Source: Verrucomicrobiota bacterium
GTDB lineage: Bacteria > Verrucomicrobiota > Verrucomicrobiia > Opitutales > Opitutaceae
NCBI GenBank assembly: GCA_003641745.1
Contig: QNAI01000012.1
Location: 1-46,229 of the forward strand
DNA length: 46,229 nucleotides
Direction of reading: 5' to 3'
The position numbers were made by a program, and so were the translations under genes. The notes under the pieces are model-generated. The model did no database searches and was not told the origin of the DNA. It worked only from the letters and a program-made list of their open reading frames with translations. Of the stretch, positions 7,149-15,841 are shown piece by piece; within the stretch, counting starts at the first letter, position 1, and every line of letters begins with the position of its first letter.

Positions 7149-9395
7149 GTGAAGTCGATCCTCTTCAGGTACGCGGTGGTTGTTCTGGTGCTGGCGATGG
7201 CCGTCCAGGTCTTTCGAGTCAGTCGCGATACGGCGGATGCCTTTCTCGATCGATTTGGCGGTCGATTCGTGACCGTCGGGATGAGATCCGACCGGTCCGG
7301 GACAGCCGTCGTCTACTGGAATACGGGCAAGGGCTTCAATGAGGCCGATTCAGCATCCGTCCTGGTCCGTGGGGGTGAACGGTGGGAACGCCTGAGGATT
7401 CCAGTTCCGTCAGACCCGCTCAGGGCTGTGCGTTTTGATCCCCTGCGCAGCGAGGGTCAGGTCGAGATTCGAGATATCCGATTGGAGACGGGCTCCGGCC
7501 GACCGCTGCTCAAATTGCAACCGGATGTCATTCGGTCCGGCACCCAGGTGGAATCGATGACGATCGGGGAGGATCGTGTCCGGGTGGTATTCCCGGTCGG
7601 GGCAGACGATCCCACGCTGCATTTCGGGGCCATGATTCCGGAAGAGGGGGGCGATCAGGTTTCGCTCCCGTGGCTGGGGTTTCTGAGTATCGGGATCCTG
7701 CTGTTTGTATTGTTTCTGATGCGGGAATACACGGTCAGCGTGGTGCGGGCAGTGTCGAGAATGAGGACTTCAGTGACCGCATGGATCGAACACCTGGGCG
7801 TTTGGGACAAGCCCGGCAGGGCGACGCTCATGATTGGCGGGTTGCTCACCGTCGTGTTGCAGGTCGCCCTGCTCTATCCGCTCCACGAGGTACTCGATCT
7901 GCCCATTTGGGATGAGGCTGGAACCATGGGCGGAGGCGCGGGGTTTCTGCGTGGGGAGGGCCTGGGCATCCTGTCCAACGCACCGCTTTCCAAGTTGATT
8001 TACGCCGGATTGATACCCTTGTTCGGACCGGCGGGCGCCGTATTTGCAACCCACTACCTCGTGAAGGTGGCATTGACGCTGATTGTCTTTCTTCTCGCGG
8101 CACGATTTTCCCGCTCGATTCTGGCGGGGTTGGTGCTCTCGGGTGTCTGGACGGTGTCTTCCTTTCACCTGGAATTCCCCATTCTGGTCTATCAGAGCGC
8201 GTTGATCTGGTTTGGGTGGGGACTGCTCGCGGTTGGCCGGAATCCCTTGTTGGGGTTGGCCCTGTTTGCCCTCGCAGCCCTGACCCGGCTCGAATATCAG
8301 TTTGTGGCAATACTGGTCGCGGTCGCCCTCCTGTTCGGGCTTCTTTTTCGATGGTGGAATCCGCGAGTTTCCGGGCTGAAAAATTGGACTTATGCGGGAA
8401 TGGCCTGCTGCTTGGTGGTGTATGTGAGCGTCAACCTGACGGGATGGGATGCGGGCATCGGGCGGGGATGGTCTGCGGTCAAGCAACACTACGCCCTGCG
8501 GCTTGCTGAAGAGGGTGCATTTCCCGGGAACAATCCTTTTCTGGAATTCGGCCTGGTGACAGAACGCGATTTCCCCGGAGCAGAATCTCTCTCTGAGGCG
8601 GCGAGGGAGAATCCACGGGCTCTGTTCGAGCACATCAGTTGGAATATCAGGCGCCTGCCGGGTGCCTGCCTGGATCTGTTCGTTCCGTTCAACGCGGGAC
8701 GGCTGCGGTACCGACTTCCGTTATTGGCTGTATTTTTCATCACCGCGGTCGGGTTGATTGAGATCGGTCGGTCACCTCGCCGGGCAACCCTTGATCTTCG
8801 GGCCCTGGTTGTTGGAGATCCGGTGACCTGTATTGCGATTCTGGGAGGGGTGCTTGTGATCGCACCGGGAGTCATCGTGTTTGCCAAGTCGGCCTACCTG
8901 CTGCCGGTCGTTCCCCTGGGTTTGGCGGTGGTCGGCTTTCTTCACCGCATGGGTTCGAGTCACCGAGTGGCGAATCGTATCGGTGTGTTGCTGGCCCTTA
9001 TCCTGGTCATGGGTGCGGTGCTGGGTGGCCCGCGACCATTCATGGACCGGTCCCGGGCTCGGCCGGTCGTGGCGACATTGAAGGCAATCGAAGAGGCGCT
9101 TTCCGGCGATGACGGGGCCGTTCTGCTCGGTGTCGCGGCGACGACCTATGCCCCTTACCTGGAGTTGCCGGATCTGATTGCGGTTGAGCCGCTGGTCTCG
9201 TCCGCGGGAGGCGATGTTGTGATCGAAGAGGTGCGATTCGATCGCCTGATCAAGCGGCATGATCCCGATCTGATCCTGATCGATTCGAACTGGAGTCGGT
9301 CGGCTTATTTCGATGCGGCGGGTGCGGCCCGGTTGTCGAAACTCGGGTGGACGGAGACAGCGATTCCGGATGGCAGCCTTTGGAAACGGCCCTGA
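7149..9395 (+). CDS. Polytopic membrane protein, GT-C glycosyltransferase-like
   Basis: A 748-residue protein with one N-terminal membrane segment (about 5-22), a soluble beta-rich domain of about 150 residues, then many hydrophobic segments from about residue 177 to 615, and a C-terminal soluble part of about 130 residues. The loop LPIWDEAGTM (Asp near 255), soon after a membrane segment, resembles the acidic first-loop motif of GT-C enzymes that use polyprenyl-phosphate sugars. This suggests transfer of a sugar to an envelope acceptor, but the assignment is by architecture, not a family match I can name. It starts with GTG at 7149. Confidence 0.6.
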   Translation: MKSILFRYAVVVLVLAMAVQVFRVSRDTADAFLDRFGGRFVTVGMRSDRSGTAVVYWNTGKGFNEADSASVLVRGGERWERLRIPVPSDPLRAVRFDPLRSEGQVEIRDIRLETGSGRPLLKLQPDVIRSGTQVESMTIGEDRVRVVFPVGADDPTLHFGAMIPEEGGDQVSLPWLGFLSIGILLFVLFLMREYTVSVVRAVSRMRTSVTAWIEHLGVWDKPGRATLMIGGLLTVVLQVALLYPLHEVLDLPIWDEAGTMGGGAGFLRGEGLGILSNAPLSKLIYAGLIPLFGPAGAVFATHYLVKVALTLIVFLLAARFSRSILAGLVLSGVWTVSSFHLEFPILVYQSALIWFGWGLLAVGRNPLLGLALFALAALTRLEYQFVAILVAVALLFGLLFRWWNPRVSGLKNWTYAGMACCLVVYVSVNLTGWDAGIGRGWSAVKQHYALRLAEEGAFPGNNPFLEFGLVTERDFPGAESLSEAARENPRALFEHISWNIRRLPGACLDLFVPFNAGRLRYRLPLLAVFFITAVGLIEIGRSPRRATLDLRALVVGDPVTCIAILGGVLVIAPGVIVFAKSAYLLPVVPLGLAVVGFLHRMGSSHRVANRIGVLLALILVMGAVLGGPRPFMDRSRARPVVATLKAIEEALSGDDGAVLLGVAATTYAPYLELPDLIAVEPLVSSAGGDVVIEEVRFDRLIKRHDPDLILIDSNWSRSAYFDAAGAARLSKLGWTETAIPDGSLWKRP

Positions 9396-9488
9396 GCGGC
9401 AGGTGATTCGAAGGGGTCGAAGCTCTACCGAGGCAGCCGTGCTGCCGACTTCAGCCAATCTCGCTTGCTGGGTTGCGGTCTGTTTGAA

Positions 9489-9541
9489 GGGGTCAAAGCA
9501 CATATCTTGCATTGGCATGCAAGATATTGAGCAATGACCCC
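9489..9541. repeat. GGGGTCA-type hairpin repeat, copy A3
   Basis: The best-paired A-type copy. GGGGTCA (9489-9495) pairs with TGACCCC. An inner 11-bp perfect stem ATATCTTGCAT/ATGCAAGATAT closes the loop TGGC, with a short internal loop between the two stems. Confidence 0.85.
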
Positions 9542-9582
9542 CCGTTCGCACCAGTTTTGAGCAATGACCCCCCGTTCGCACC
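9527..9582. repeat. Duplicated right end of the A-type repeat
   Basis: A 26-base segment, TTGAGCAATGACCCC plus CCCGTTCGCACC, occurs at 9527-9552 and again at 9557-9582. This is a local duplication of the 3' end of copy A3, placed 57 bases before the regulator gene start. Confidence 0.75.
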
Positions 9583-9638
9583 GACCCCTGTCTTTACGTC
9601 TGGCCAAGGATCGGAAAACGCTGAATAACCGACCCGTT

Positions 9639-10121
9639 ATGAACGACGTACTTAAGCTTCTCCTTTCCGGTGAGCCACTGGACCGCGACCAGATGGCCCA
9701 GGTGCTTGGTGTGGATCAGGTGGCAATCGAGGCCCAGTTGGAGGAACTCAGGGAGTCGGGTGTCCTTCTTGGTTGGCGGCCGGTGCTCAATCCCGAAGCC
9801 GAAGAGGATGCCATCGTTCGGGCCGTCATCGAAGTGCGGATAACACCTGAACGCGGCGGCGGTTTCGACCGATTGGCCGTGCGCATCGGCAAGTTCGATG
9901 AAGTCGAGTCCTGCTATCTGATGTCCGGGGGTTATGACTTGCTGGTATTCGTAAAGGGAACCTCTCTGCAGAAAGTGGCCGGATTCGTGTCCGAACGTCT
10001 TTCCACCATCGAAGGGGTGATCTCGACTGCGACTCACTTTGTGCTGCGCGCCTACAAGGAACAGGGCTACCTGATCAATCACCCGGAGTCGGATGGCGGT
10101 CGCCTGCCGGTCACGCCCTGA
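9639..10121 (+). CDS. Lrp/AsnC-family transcriptional regulator
   Basis: A 160-residue protein. The ATG at 9639 is chosen because the upstream extension to 9564 runs through repeat DNA. Residues of about 1-45 form a winged-helix-like region (LDRDQMAQVLGVDQVAIEAQLEEL), and about 60-150 match the effector-binding (RAM) domain of Lrp/AsnC proteins, including VESCYLMSGGYDLLVFVKG. Such proteins sense amino acids as multimers. It precedes the aminotransferase by 16 bases and probably regulates, and is co-transcribed with, that gene. The HTH is less canonical than in Lrp itself. Confidence 0.8.
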   Translation: MNDVLKLLLSGEPLDRDQMAQVLGVDQVAIEAQLEELRESGVLLGWRPVLNPEAEEDAIVRAVIEVRITPERGGGFDRLAVRIGKFDEVESCYLMSGGYDLLVFVKGTSLQKVAGFVSERLSTIEGVISTATHFVLRAYKEQGYLINHPESDGGRLPVTP

Positions 10122-10137
10122 GGAGGTTTGAAGTTCC

Positions 10138-11343
10138 ATGAGTGAGACACCTGACGACAGGCCGGACAATCCACCCGGTCCGGGGCGGTTTGTGGCGGAC
10201 CATGTGATCGACCTGCCGAGGTCCGGTATCCGGGATTTCTTTGAGATCGTCGCGAAGATGGACGACGTGATTTCCCTGGGGATCGGAGAACCCGATTTTG
10301 TGACACCCTGGCATATTCGGGAAGCCGCGATTTTTGCCCTGGAAAAAGGTAAAACCTATTATACCTCGAATCTCGGTCTGATCGAACTGCGACGGGCCAT
10401 CAATCGTTACGTGGAGAAGCATTTCAGCCTTTCGTATCGGCCCGACGACGAGATCCTGGTCACGGTGGGGGTTTCGGAGGCCCTTGACCTTGCTCTGCGC
10501 GCGATCGTGAATCCGGGCGACGGGGTCATGTTTCACCAGCCCTGCTACGTTTCCTACAGTCCCAGTATCAGCCTGGCCCACGGCGTCGGCATCCCGGTTG
10601 AAACATCGGTTGAAGACGATTTTGCCCTCGATCCGGACCGACTCGCCGCGGCTTGGAAGCCGGGATGCAAGGTGCTGGTTTTGAACATGCCCTGCAATCC
10701 GACGGGTGGAGTAACCCCGCGGGATCGACTGGAGAGGATCGCCCGATTTGTGGTCGAAAAGAACCTGTTGGTGATCAGCGACGAGATATACTCCGAGCTC
10801 ACCTACGACGGTGTGCATTGCAGTATCGCCACGCTGCCCGGGATGCGTGACCGGACGATCTTCCTGCACGGTTTTTCGAAGGCTTTTGCCATGACCGGGT
10901 TTCGGATCGGGTATGCCTGTGGTCCGCAGGTTTTGATCGAAGCCATGATGAAGGTGCACCAGTACAGCATGATGTGTGCGCCGATTCTCAGCCAGGAAGC
11001 GGCGCTGGAGGCGCTCAATCATGGTGAGGATGATGTGATCCGGATGAAGGAGCAGTATCTTCGCCGCCGGAACCTGTTGGCTCGCCGTCTGAGGGAGGCC
11101 GGGCTTGGTTGCCACACGCCGGGTGGTTCGTTCTATCTCTTTCCTGAAGTCGGCTCGACCGGCATGGATGACCAGGCGTTCGCCGTCGAGTTACTCAAAG
11201 AGGAAAAGGTTGCGGTTGTCCCCGGGCGTGCCTTTGGTCCGGGTGGCCATGGTTTTGTCCGGTGCAGTTACGCCACGGCCTACGATCGGCTGATTGAAGC
11301 CGCCGACCGGATCGAGCGGTTCGTGGCAAGGAGAAACCCCTGA
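10138..11343 (+). CDS. PLP-dependent class I/II aminotransferase
   Basis: A 401-residue fold-type I aminotransferase. Visible features are the IGEPDF substrate-loop motif (about 49-54), NPTGG (187-191), the SDEIY motif with cofactor-contacting Asp215 and Tyr218, the Schiff-base Lys248 in HGFSKAFAMTGFR, and Arg256, the usual substrate-carboxylate arginine. A good ribosome site (GAGGAGG) precedes the ATG. It likely acts on aromatic or branched amino acids (PatA-like), but the substrate cannot be read from sequence. It is coupled to the upstream AsnC-type regulator and nearly overlaps der. Confidence 0.9.
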   Translation: MSETPDDRPDNPPGPGRFVADHVIDLPRSGIRDFFEIVAKMDDVISLGIGEPDFVTPWHIREAAIFALEKGKTYYTSNLGLIELRRAINRYVEKHFSLSYRPDDEILVTVGVSEALDLALRAIVNPGDGVMFHQPCYVSYSPSISLAHGVGIPVETSVEDDFALDPDRLAAAWKPGCKVLVLNMPCNPTGGVTPRDRLERIARFVVEKNLLVISDEIYSELTYDGVHCSIATLPGMRDRTIFLHGFSKAFAMTGFRIGYACGPQVLIEAMMKVHQYSMMCAPILSQEAALEALNHGEDDVIRMKEQYLRRRNLLARRLREAGLGCHTPGGSFYLFPEVGSTGMDDQAFAVELLKEEKVAVVPGRAFGPGGHGFVRCSYATAYDRLIEAADRIERFVARRNP

Positions 11344-11344
11344 T

Positions 11345-12748
11345 ATGGAACCGGGTCACACAGTTGCCATCGTCGGGCGCCCCAATGTGGGCAAGAGCCG
11401 ACTCTTCAACCGGCTGGCGCGCCGCCGGATTTCCATCGTGCATGACCAGCCGGGTGTGACCCGGGATGTCATCGGAGCGGACATTGACGGCGCGTATGAA
11501 CTTCTGGATACAGGAGGGATGGGGCTGGCGACCGGCGATACGCCGGATCAGATCGGCAAGGCGGTCGATCATCAGGTGTTTTTCGCGATCGAAATGGCAG
11601 ACGTTGTCCTCTTCCTGATCGACGGCACCGAGGATCTGACCTCGCTGGACCACGATATTGCCGACCGGCTCCGAAAAAGCGGAAAGAAGATTGTCTGTGT
11701 GGTGAACAAGATCGACCACGACAGAAGAGAGCCGTCCTGGGACGGGCTCTATTCCCTGGGCCTGGGCGATCCGATTATCATCTCGGCGGAGCATGGGCGC
11801 GGTGAGCCCGAACTGCGTCAAGCCATCCGACAGGCGCTCGGAAAACCGAAAGCCAGGAAATCTGATTCGGAGGGCAAGGAACGGCGTTTGAGTCTCTGCA
11901 TCCTTGGGCGCCCCAATGTGGGGAAATCGTCGTTGAGTAATCGGCTGCTTCGGGCGGACCGGATGATTGTCAGTGACATCCCCGGAACCACGCGTGAGAC
12001 GATCGAGGCGGATTTTGACTATGTGTCCAAGAAAGGTGAACGGTGGCCCTTTCACCTGACCGATACGGCCGGAATCAAACATCGGATGAAGATTGGCTCG
12101 TCGGTCGAGTATTTCTCACAGGTCCGGGCGATCGATTCCATTCGCAGGGCTGATGTCGTGCTCTTTGTCTTGGACGCCCTTGACGGGGTGGGTAAACAGG
12201 ACAAGGCGGTGGCAGGCGAAGTGGTCAGTGAACACAAGCCCATGGTCGTCGTGGTCAATAAGTGGGATCTCGCGCTCAAGGCGTTGAGTGAAGGGCGTCT
12301 GGAGTCGTACAAGAACGAAAAGGACTTTCGGGATGCCTTCAGTCGCGCAGCACAGAAAGGCCTGTTTTTTACCGCTGGTTCCCCGTTCGTCTATGTGTCC
12401 GCTTTGACTGGTTTTGCGGTCCAGACCATGCTGCGAGCAGCGAGGGAACTTGACGAGAGACTCAATACGGTTCTTCCGACCGGTCAGCTGAACCAGGCGA
12501 TCGCCCGCTTGACCGAGCGTCGTCCACCTCCACGGGTGGAGGGGCGACGCTTTCGGGTGTTTTACGCGGTGCAGACTGGAAATCGTCCGATTCGGATAAG
12601 GCTCTTCTGCAACCAGGCCCGGCGCCTTGGAGAGTCCTACCGGCGTTATCTCGAGTCGGGTTTGGTCAAGACATTCGGATTGGGTGGGTGTCCCATGGTT
12701 TTCGATCTCGTCGGCAAGAAACCAAGATACAAGGATCGGAAGAAATAA
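11345..12748 (+). CDS. der: Ribosome biogenesis GTPase Der (EngA)
   Basis: A 467-residue protein with two tandem GTPase domains and a C-terminal KH-like domain, needed for maturation of the 50S subunit. Each G domain has a GRPNVGKS P-loop (near residues 10-17 and about 190-197). Switch motifs PGVTRD and PGTTRE, DTGG and DTAG, NKID and NKWD are all present. The C-terminal part from about 365 matches the KH domain. ATG 11345 follows the aminotransferase stop by one base, with AGGAGA upstream, so the two genes are likely co-transcribed. It is followed at once by the left arm of the GxxExxY cassette. Confidence 0.97.
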   Translation: MEPGHTVAIVGRPNVGKSRLFNRLARRRISIVHDQPGVTRDVIGADIDGAYELLDTGGMGLATGDTPDQIGKAVDHQVFFAIEMADVVLFLIDGTEDLTSLDHDIADRLRKSGKKIVCVVNKIDHDRREPSWDGLYSLGLGDPIIISAEHGRGEPELRQAIRQALGKPKARKSDSEGKERRLSLCILGRPNVGKSSLSNRLLRADRMIVSDIPGTTRETIEADFDYVSKKGERWPFHLTDTAGIKHRMKIGSSVEYFSQVRAIDSIRRADVVLFVLDALDGVGKQDKAVAGEVVSEHKPMVVVVNKWDLALKALSEGRLESYKNEKDFRDAFSRAAQKGLFFTAGSPFVYVSALTGFAVQTMLRAARELDERLNTVLPTGQLNQAIARLTERRPPPRVEGRRFRVFYAVQTGNRPIRIRLFCNQARRLGESYRRYLESGLVKTFGLGGCPMVFDLVGKKPRYKDRKK

Positions 12749-12750
12749 GA

Positions 12751-13191
12751 CTCTCACGGAGGCACAGAGACACGAAGATGGATGAGAACGATATAGGAGG
12801 TCTGATCGTTGATTGTGCAATACACCTCCATCGTAGACTTGGCCCCGGATTACTTGAGGGCGTATATGAAGCGATTCTGGCCCGAGAACTGGAAAAGCGG
12901 GGATTGAGTGTCCAGCGGCAGGTTTCGATTCCCATCGGATTTGACGGTGAAGTGTATGATGAAGGGTTCAGGGCGGATATAGTTGTAGATGGAAAAGTAA
13001 TCATCGAACTGAAGTCTGTTGAGAAGGTAATACCGGCCCATAAAAAGCAGGTGCTCACCTATCTCAAACTGACCGGGCTCAAAATTGGATACCTCTTGAA
13101 CTTCGGTGAAGCCCTCATGAAAGATGGTATTACCAGGACGATCAATGGAACCCTCTAGCCGCATCTCCGTGTCTCCGTGCCTCCGTGAGAG
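12751..13191. mobile_element. Inverted-repeat-bounded GxxExxY cassette
   Basis: The left arm 12751-12780 (CTCTCACGGAGGCAC...) and right arm 13162-13191 are inverted copies with 28 of 30 matching bases. They enclose a single gene. The ATG of that gene is the last triplet of the left arm, and its stop lies 3 bases before the right arm. The unit begins 2 bases after der and ends 18 bases before fmt, so it looks like an insertion between two housekeeping genes. No target-site duplication is obvious. Confidence 0.65.
12778..13158 (+). CDS. GxxExxY protein, PD-(D/E)XK nuclease-like
   Basis: A 126-residue member of the GxxExxY family. The naming motif is GLLEGVY (about residues 26-32). A likely PD-(D/E)XK core follows: ADIVVDG then KVIIELK, giving the Asp and Glu-x-Lys expected of that nuclease fold, and then a helix with the HKKQVLTYLKLTGLKIGYLLNFG pattern. 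In many genomes these genes occur in several copies. No activity has been assigned with confidence; nuclease action is inferred from the fold. ATG 12778 lies inside the inverted repeat. An in-frame extension to 12688 overlaps der and is rejected. Confidence 0.85.
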   Translation: MDENDIGGLIVDCAIHLHRRLGPGLLEGVYEAILARELEKRGLSVQRQVSIPIGFDGEVYDEGFRADIVVDGKVIIELKSVEKVIPAHKKQVLTYLKLTGLKIGYLLNFGEALMKDGITRTINGTL

Positions 13192-13209
13192 GCATTTCAC
13201 GATCTAATC

Positions 13210-14187
13210 ATGCTTGGCCGAATTGTATTCATGGGGTCGGATCCGATTGCTTTGCCGGTCCTCGATCTGCTGACCCGTGGACCTGCCGAGGTGGTCGCGG
13301 TCTATACGCAACCGGACCGGGCCACCGGCCGTGGTCAACGTGTTCAGGAAAACCCGATCAAGCGATGGGCGTTGGACCAGGGAATCGAGGTGAGGCAACC
13401 CCTGCATCTGACCGAGAGCGAACGGATATCGATGGAGGCGTTGGCCCCGGATCTCGTCATGGTCATGGCCTATGGGCACCTGCTCAGGCAAGCCTGGCTG
13501 GATACACCCCGGGCGGGAATCTTCAATCTTCATACTTCGCTCTTGCCCCGGTATCGGGGGGCTTCCCCGATTCAAGCCACGGTGCTGGAAGGGGATGCCG
13601 AAGGGGGCGTCACCCTGATGCGCCTGGTTCTGAAAATGGATGCGGGTCCGCTGGTCGATCATGAAAAGGTGGTGATCGGCCCGACGGAGACAGCGGGCAG
13701 CCTCGAGGAGAAACTGTCTCAGGCCTGTGTTCCACTGGTGGAACGAAACCTGGAATCCCTGTTGAGTGGAGAGGCGCGCCTCAAACCTCAGGACCCATCG
13801 CGAGTGAGTTTCACCCGGAAACTCCGCAAGACGGACGGGGTCATCGATTTTTCCCAACCGGCCGATGTTCTGGTGCGGCGGATCAACGGGCTTTACCCAT
13901 GGCCCGGGGTGCAGGTGCCGATAAACGGCGTGACCATCCGGTGCGGCCTGGCTGACCATTCCCGGGAGTGTGCCGGTCCTTTGATCGGAACGGTGCTCGA
14001 ACCCGACCGGATCGGATTGCGGATTGCGACGGGCTCCGGCCTGCTTCGCATCCGCCGCCTGCAGCGTCCCGGCGGTCGTATGCTCGATGGCCCCGAGTTC
14101 CTGCGAGGTTTCCCGGTGGCGCCGGGCACCGTGTTGGAGTCGAGACCGATGCCGCGCTTGGTCGCAAACGAACCCCTTCGCGGTTGA
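13210..14187 (+). CDS. fmt: Methionyl-tRNA formyltransferase
   Basis: A 325-residue enzyme that formylates initiator Met-tRNA using 10-formyltetrahydrofolate. The catalytic residues align with the E. coli enzyme by position: Asn106 and His108 in the motif FNLHTSLLPRYRGASPIQ, and Asp144 in KMDAGP. The C-terminal OB-like tRNA-binding domain covers about 205-315 (ending with the LRIRRLQRPGGRML segment). Length and start are standard. The stop codon overlaps a possible ATG (14187) of the LysM gene frame, suggesting co-transcription with the next two genes. Confidence 0.96.
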   Translation: MLGRIVFMGSDPIALPVLDLLTRGPAEVVAVYTQPDRATGRGQRVQENPIKRWALDQGIEVRQPLHLTESERISMEALAPDLVMVMAYGHLLRQAWLDTPRAGIFNLHTSLLPRYRGASPIQATVLEGDAEGGVTLMRLVLKMDAGPLVDHEKVVIGPTETAGSLEEKLSQACVPLVERNLESLLSGEARLKPQDPSRVSFTRKLRKTDGVIDFSQPADVLVRRINGLYPWPGVQVPINGVTIRCGLADHSRECAGPLIGTVLEPDRIGLRIATGSGLLRIRRLQRPGGRMLDGPEFLRGFPVAPGTVLESRPMPRLVANEPLRG

Positions 14188-14225
14188 TGCTTGTTTTCGA
14201 ATCCCGAATCACGCAGGTTGGTGGG

Positions 14226-14846
14226 ATGATGAAACGGCTGCGACGAAGACTCCAGGGGAGCATTTGCTACGTTCCGGTGTTGGTTCTTGGTCTTGCTCAG
14301 ACGGTGAGTGGCCAGGCGGGTTACCAGGGTCTCAATCCCCAGTATCAGATAGCCAATATCGAGGAGGACATTCGAGTGCTGGATGAACGGACGCGAAGCC
14401 TGTCCCTTCAGATCGAGCAGGTCACTCGTGAGAACTCAGAATTGCGCGAAAAGGTGGACCGGGTGGATGAACTGACCGCGAGCATTGTAACCGTGGCGGA
14501 GCTGAACCGTGCGGTGGCTGAGGCGACACGCGGCTACCAGTCGGGTGATCGAGAGATGCTGTTGAAGGTGACAAAGCAGGTCGAACAACTGGCCAAGCAG
14601 ACGCAGGCGGCCATCGACAGTCTGGCCGAGGGCGTTGCCAACCGCCCGCTCCCCCGCAAACCAAAGGTAAACTTTCCCAGTGACTACCCCCCGAACGGAA
14701 TCATGCATACCGTTCAGTCGGGCGACACCCTCTCATCGATCGCCTCTCGCTTCGATTCCAACGTGGGTTGGATCCAGAATGCCAACAAGATCTCGGAGCC
14801 CAGGGATCTCCAGGTCGGACAGACTCTCTTCATACCACAGGAATAG
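14226..14846 (+). CDS. Exported coiled-coil LysM protein
   Basis: A 206-residue protein. A signal peptide (MMKRLRRRL, then a hydrophobic stretch ending near SGQA) is followed by a predicted coiled coil (about 40-135, with heptad-like EEDIRVLDERTRSLSLQIEQV) and a C-terminal LysM domain (about 158-205: HTVQSGDTLSSIASRFDSN...LQVGQTLFIP) that binds peptidoglycan. ATG 14226 gives a conventional signal peptide; ATG 14187, overlapping fmt, would add 13 residues. It is likely a periplasmic cell-wall anchored protein. Its position between fmt and parB suggests operon membership rather than a shared function. Confidence 0.85.
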   Translation: MMKRLRRRLQGSICYVPVLVLGLAQTVSGQAGYQGLNPQYQIANIEEDIRVLDERTRSLSLQIEQVTRENSELREKVDRVDELTASIVTVAELNRAVAEATRGYQSGDREMLLKVTKQVEQLAKQTQAAIDSLAEGVANRPLPRKPKVNFPSDYPPNGIMHTVQSGDTLSSIASRFDSNVGWIQNANKISEPRDLQVGQTLFIPQE

Positions 14847-14854
14847 GAAACTTC

Positions 14855-15841
14855 ATGGCGGCGTCAAAATCACGGCTCGGTCGCGGCTTGGGCGCCCTCA
14901 TATCGGGTGGCCTCAAGGCGGAACCGGGCAAAGGAAAACAGGAAACCAAGCCGGCTCGAGCCGGTGCACGCAAGACCGGGACGACCCGAAGAAAAAAGGA
15001 TCCCAAAGCGGTGCCGCCAGAAAAGGAGGTCCTCTCTCCGGGCGCATCGGGATATGAGGAGATCCAGGTGGCGGGTGTCGACCCCAACCCATTCCAACCC
15101 AGGCGCGAGTTTTCTCCGGAACAGTTGGCGGAGCTGGCCGAGAGCATCCGATCCGAGGGTCTGCTGCAACCGATCGTGGTCAGGAAGATCGGCGGCCGTT
15201 TCCAGTTGATCGCCGGCGAGCGCCGGTGGCGGGCTTTTCAGCTGATCGGGCAACGGACCATACCCGCCCGAGTGATCGAAGCGGGAGACTTTTCTTCTGC
15301 TTCGATGGCATTGATCGAGAACCTGCAGCGGGAGAATCTCAACCCGATTGAAGAGGCATCCGGTTATGCCAGCTTGGTTCGCGACTTTGACCTGACACAG
15401 GAAAAGGTCGCCGAGCGGGTGGGCAAGGCGCGTGCCTCAGTGGCCAATTCGCTGCGTCTGCTGCAACTCGATGGAGAGATTCAAGGCTACCTGGCCAAGG
15501 AACTCCTGTCAGCTGGACACGCCAAGGTCATGCTTGGACTCGAGACCGGAGAGGAGCAATTGCTGGTCGCGCGGCGGGTGATCGAGCAGGGGCTCAGCGT
15601 ACGGGAGACTGAAAGACTGATTCAGGTGTCGAAAAAGACCCGCGGCGGATCAAGCGGGGGAAGTCGCAAGATCCCCGCCGCGGAGCAGGCGGCGATTACC
15701 GACATCGAGCGCCGGCTCGGATCGTACCTCAACGCGCGGGTCACCCTGAAGCACGCACCGAAGAAAGGTCGCATCCAGATTGAATACCTGGGCAACGATG
15801 ACCTCCAGCGCATCCTCGAGAAAGTGGGGTTGAGAAGTTAG
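14855..15841 (+). CDS. parB: Chromosome partitioning protein ParB
   Basis: A 328-residue ParB/Spo0J family protein, a CTP-dependent clamp that loads at parS sites. The N-terminus has the typical RLGRGLGALISGG segment (ParA-interacting region). Then comes a basic low-complexity linker (20-60), the ParB/Srx domain with the CTP-binding GERRWRA motif (about 121-127), ENLQREN, a helix-turn-helix (about 175-200, LTQEKVAERVGKARASVANSLRLL), and a C-terminal dimerisation domain. ATG 14855 follows AGGAAA. The usual parA partner is not adjacent. The stop codon falls inside a GAAGTTA repeat. Confidence 0.95.
   Translation: MAASKSRLGRGLGALISGGLKAEPGKGKQETKPARAGARKTGTTRRKKDPKAVPPEKEVLSPGASGYEEIQVAGVDPNPFQPRREFSPEQLAELAESIRSEGLLQPIVVRKIGGRFQLIAGERRWRAFQLIGQRTIPARVIEAGDFSSASMALIENLQRENLNPIEEASGYASLVRDFDLTQEKVAERVGKARASVANSLRLLQLDGEIQGYLAKELLSAGHAKVMLGLETGEEQLLVARRVIEQGLSVRETERLIQVSKKTRGGSSGGSRKIPAAEQAAITDIERRLGSYLNARVTLKHAPKKGRIQIEYLGNDDLQRILEKVGLRS

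Noticed and set aside
12688-12777. A 30-codon N-terminal extension of the GxxExxY gene
   Set aside because: It overlaps the 3' end of der and translates the repeat arm; family members start near the ATG at 12778.
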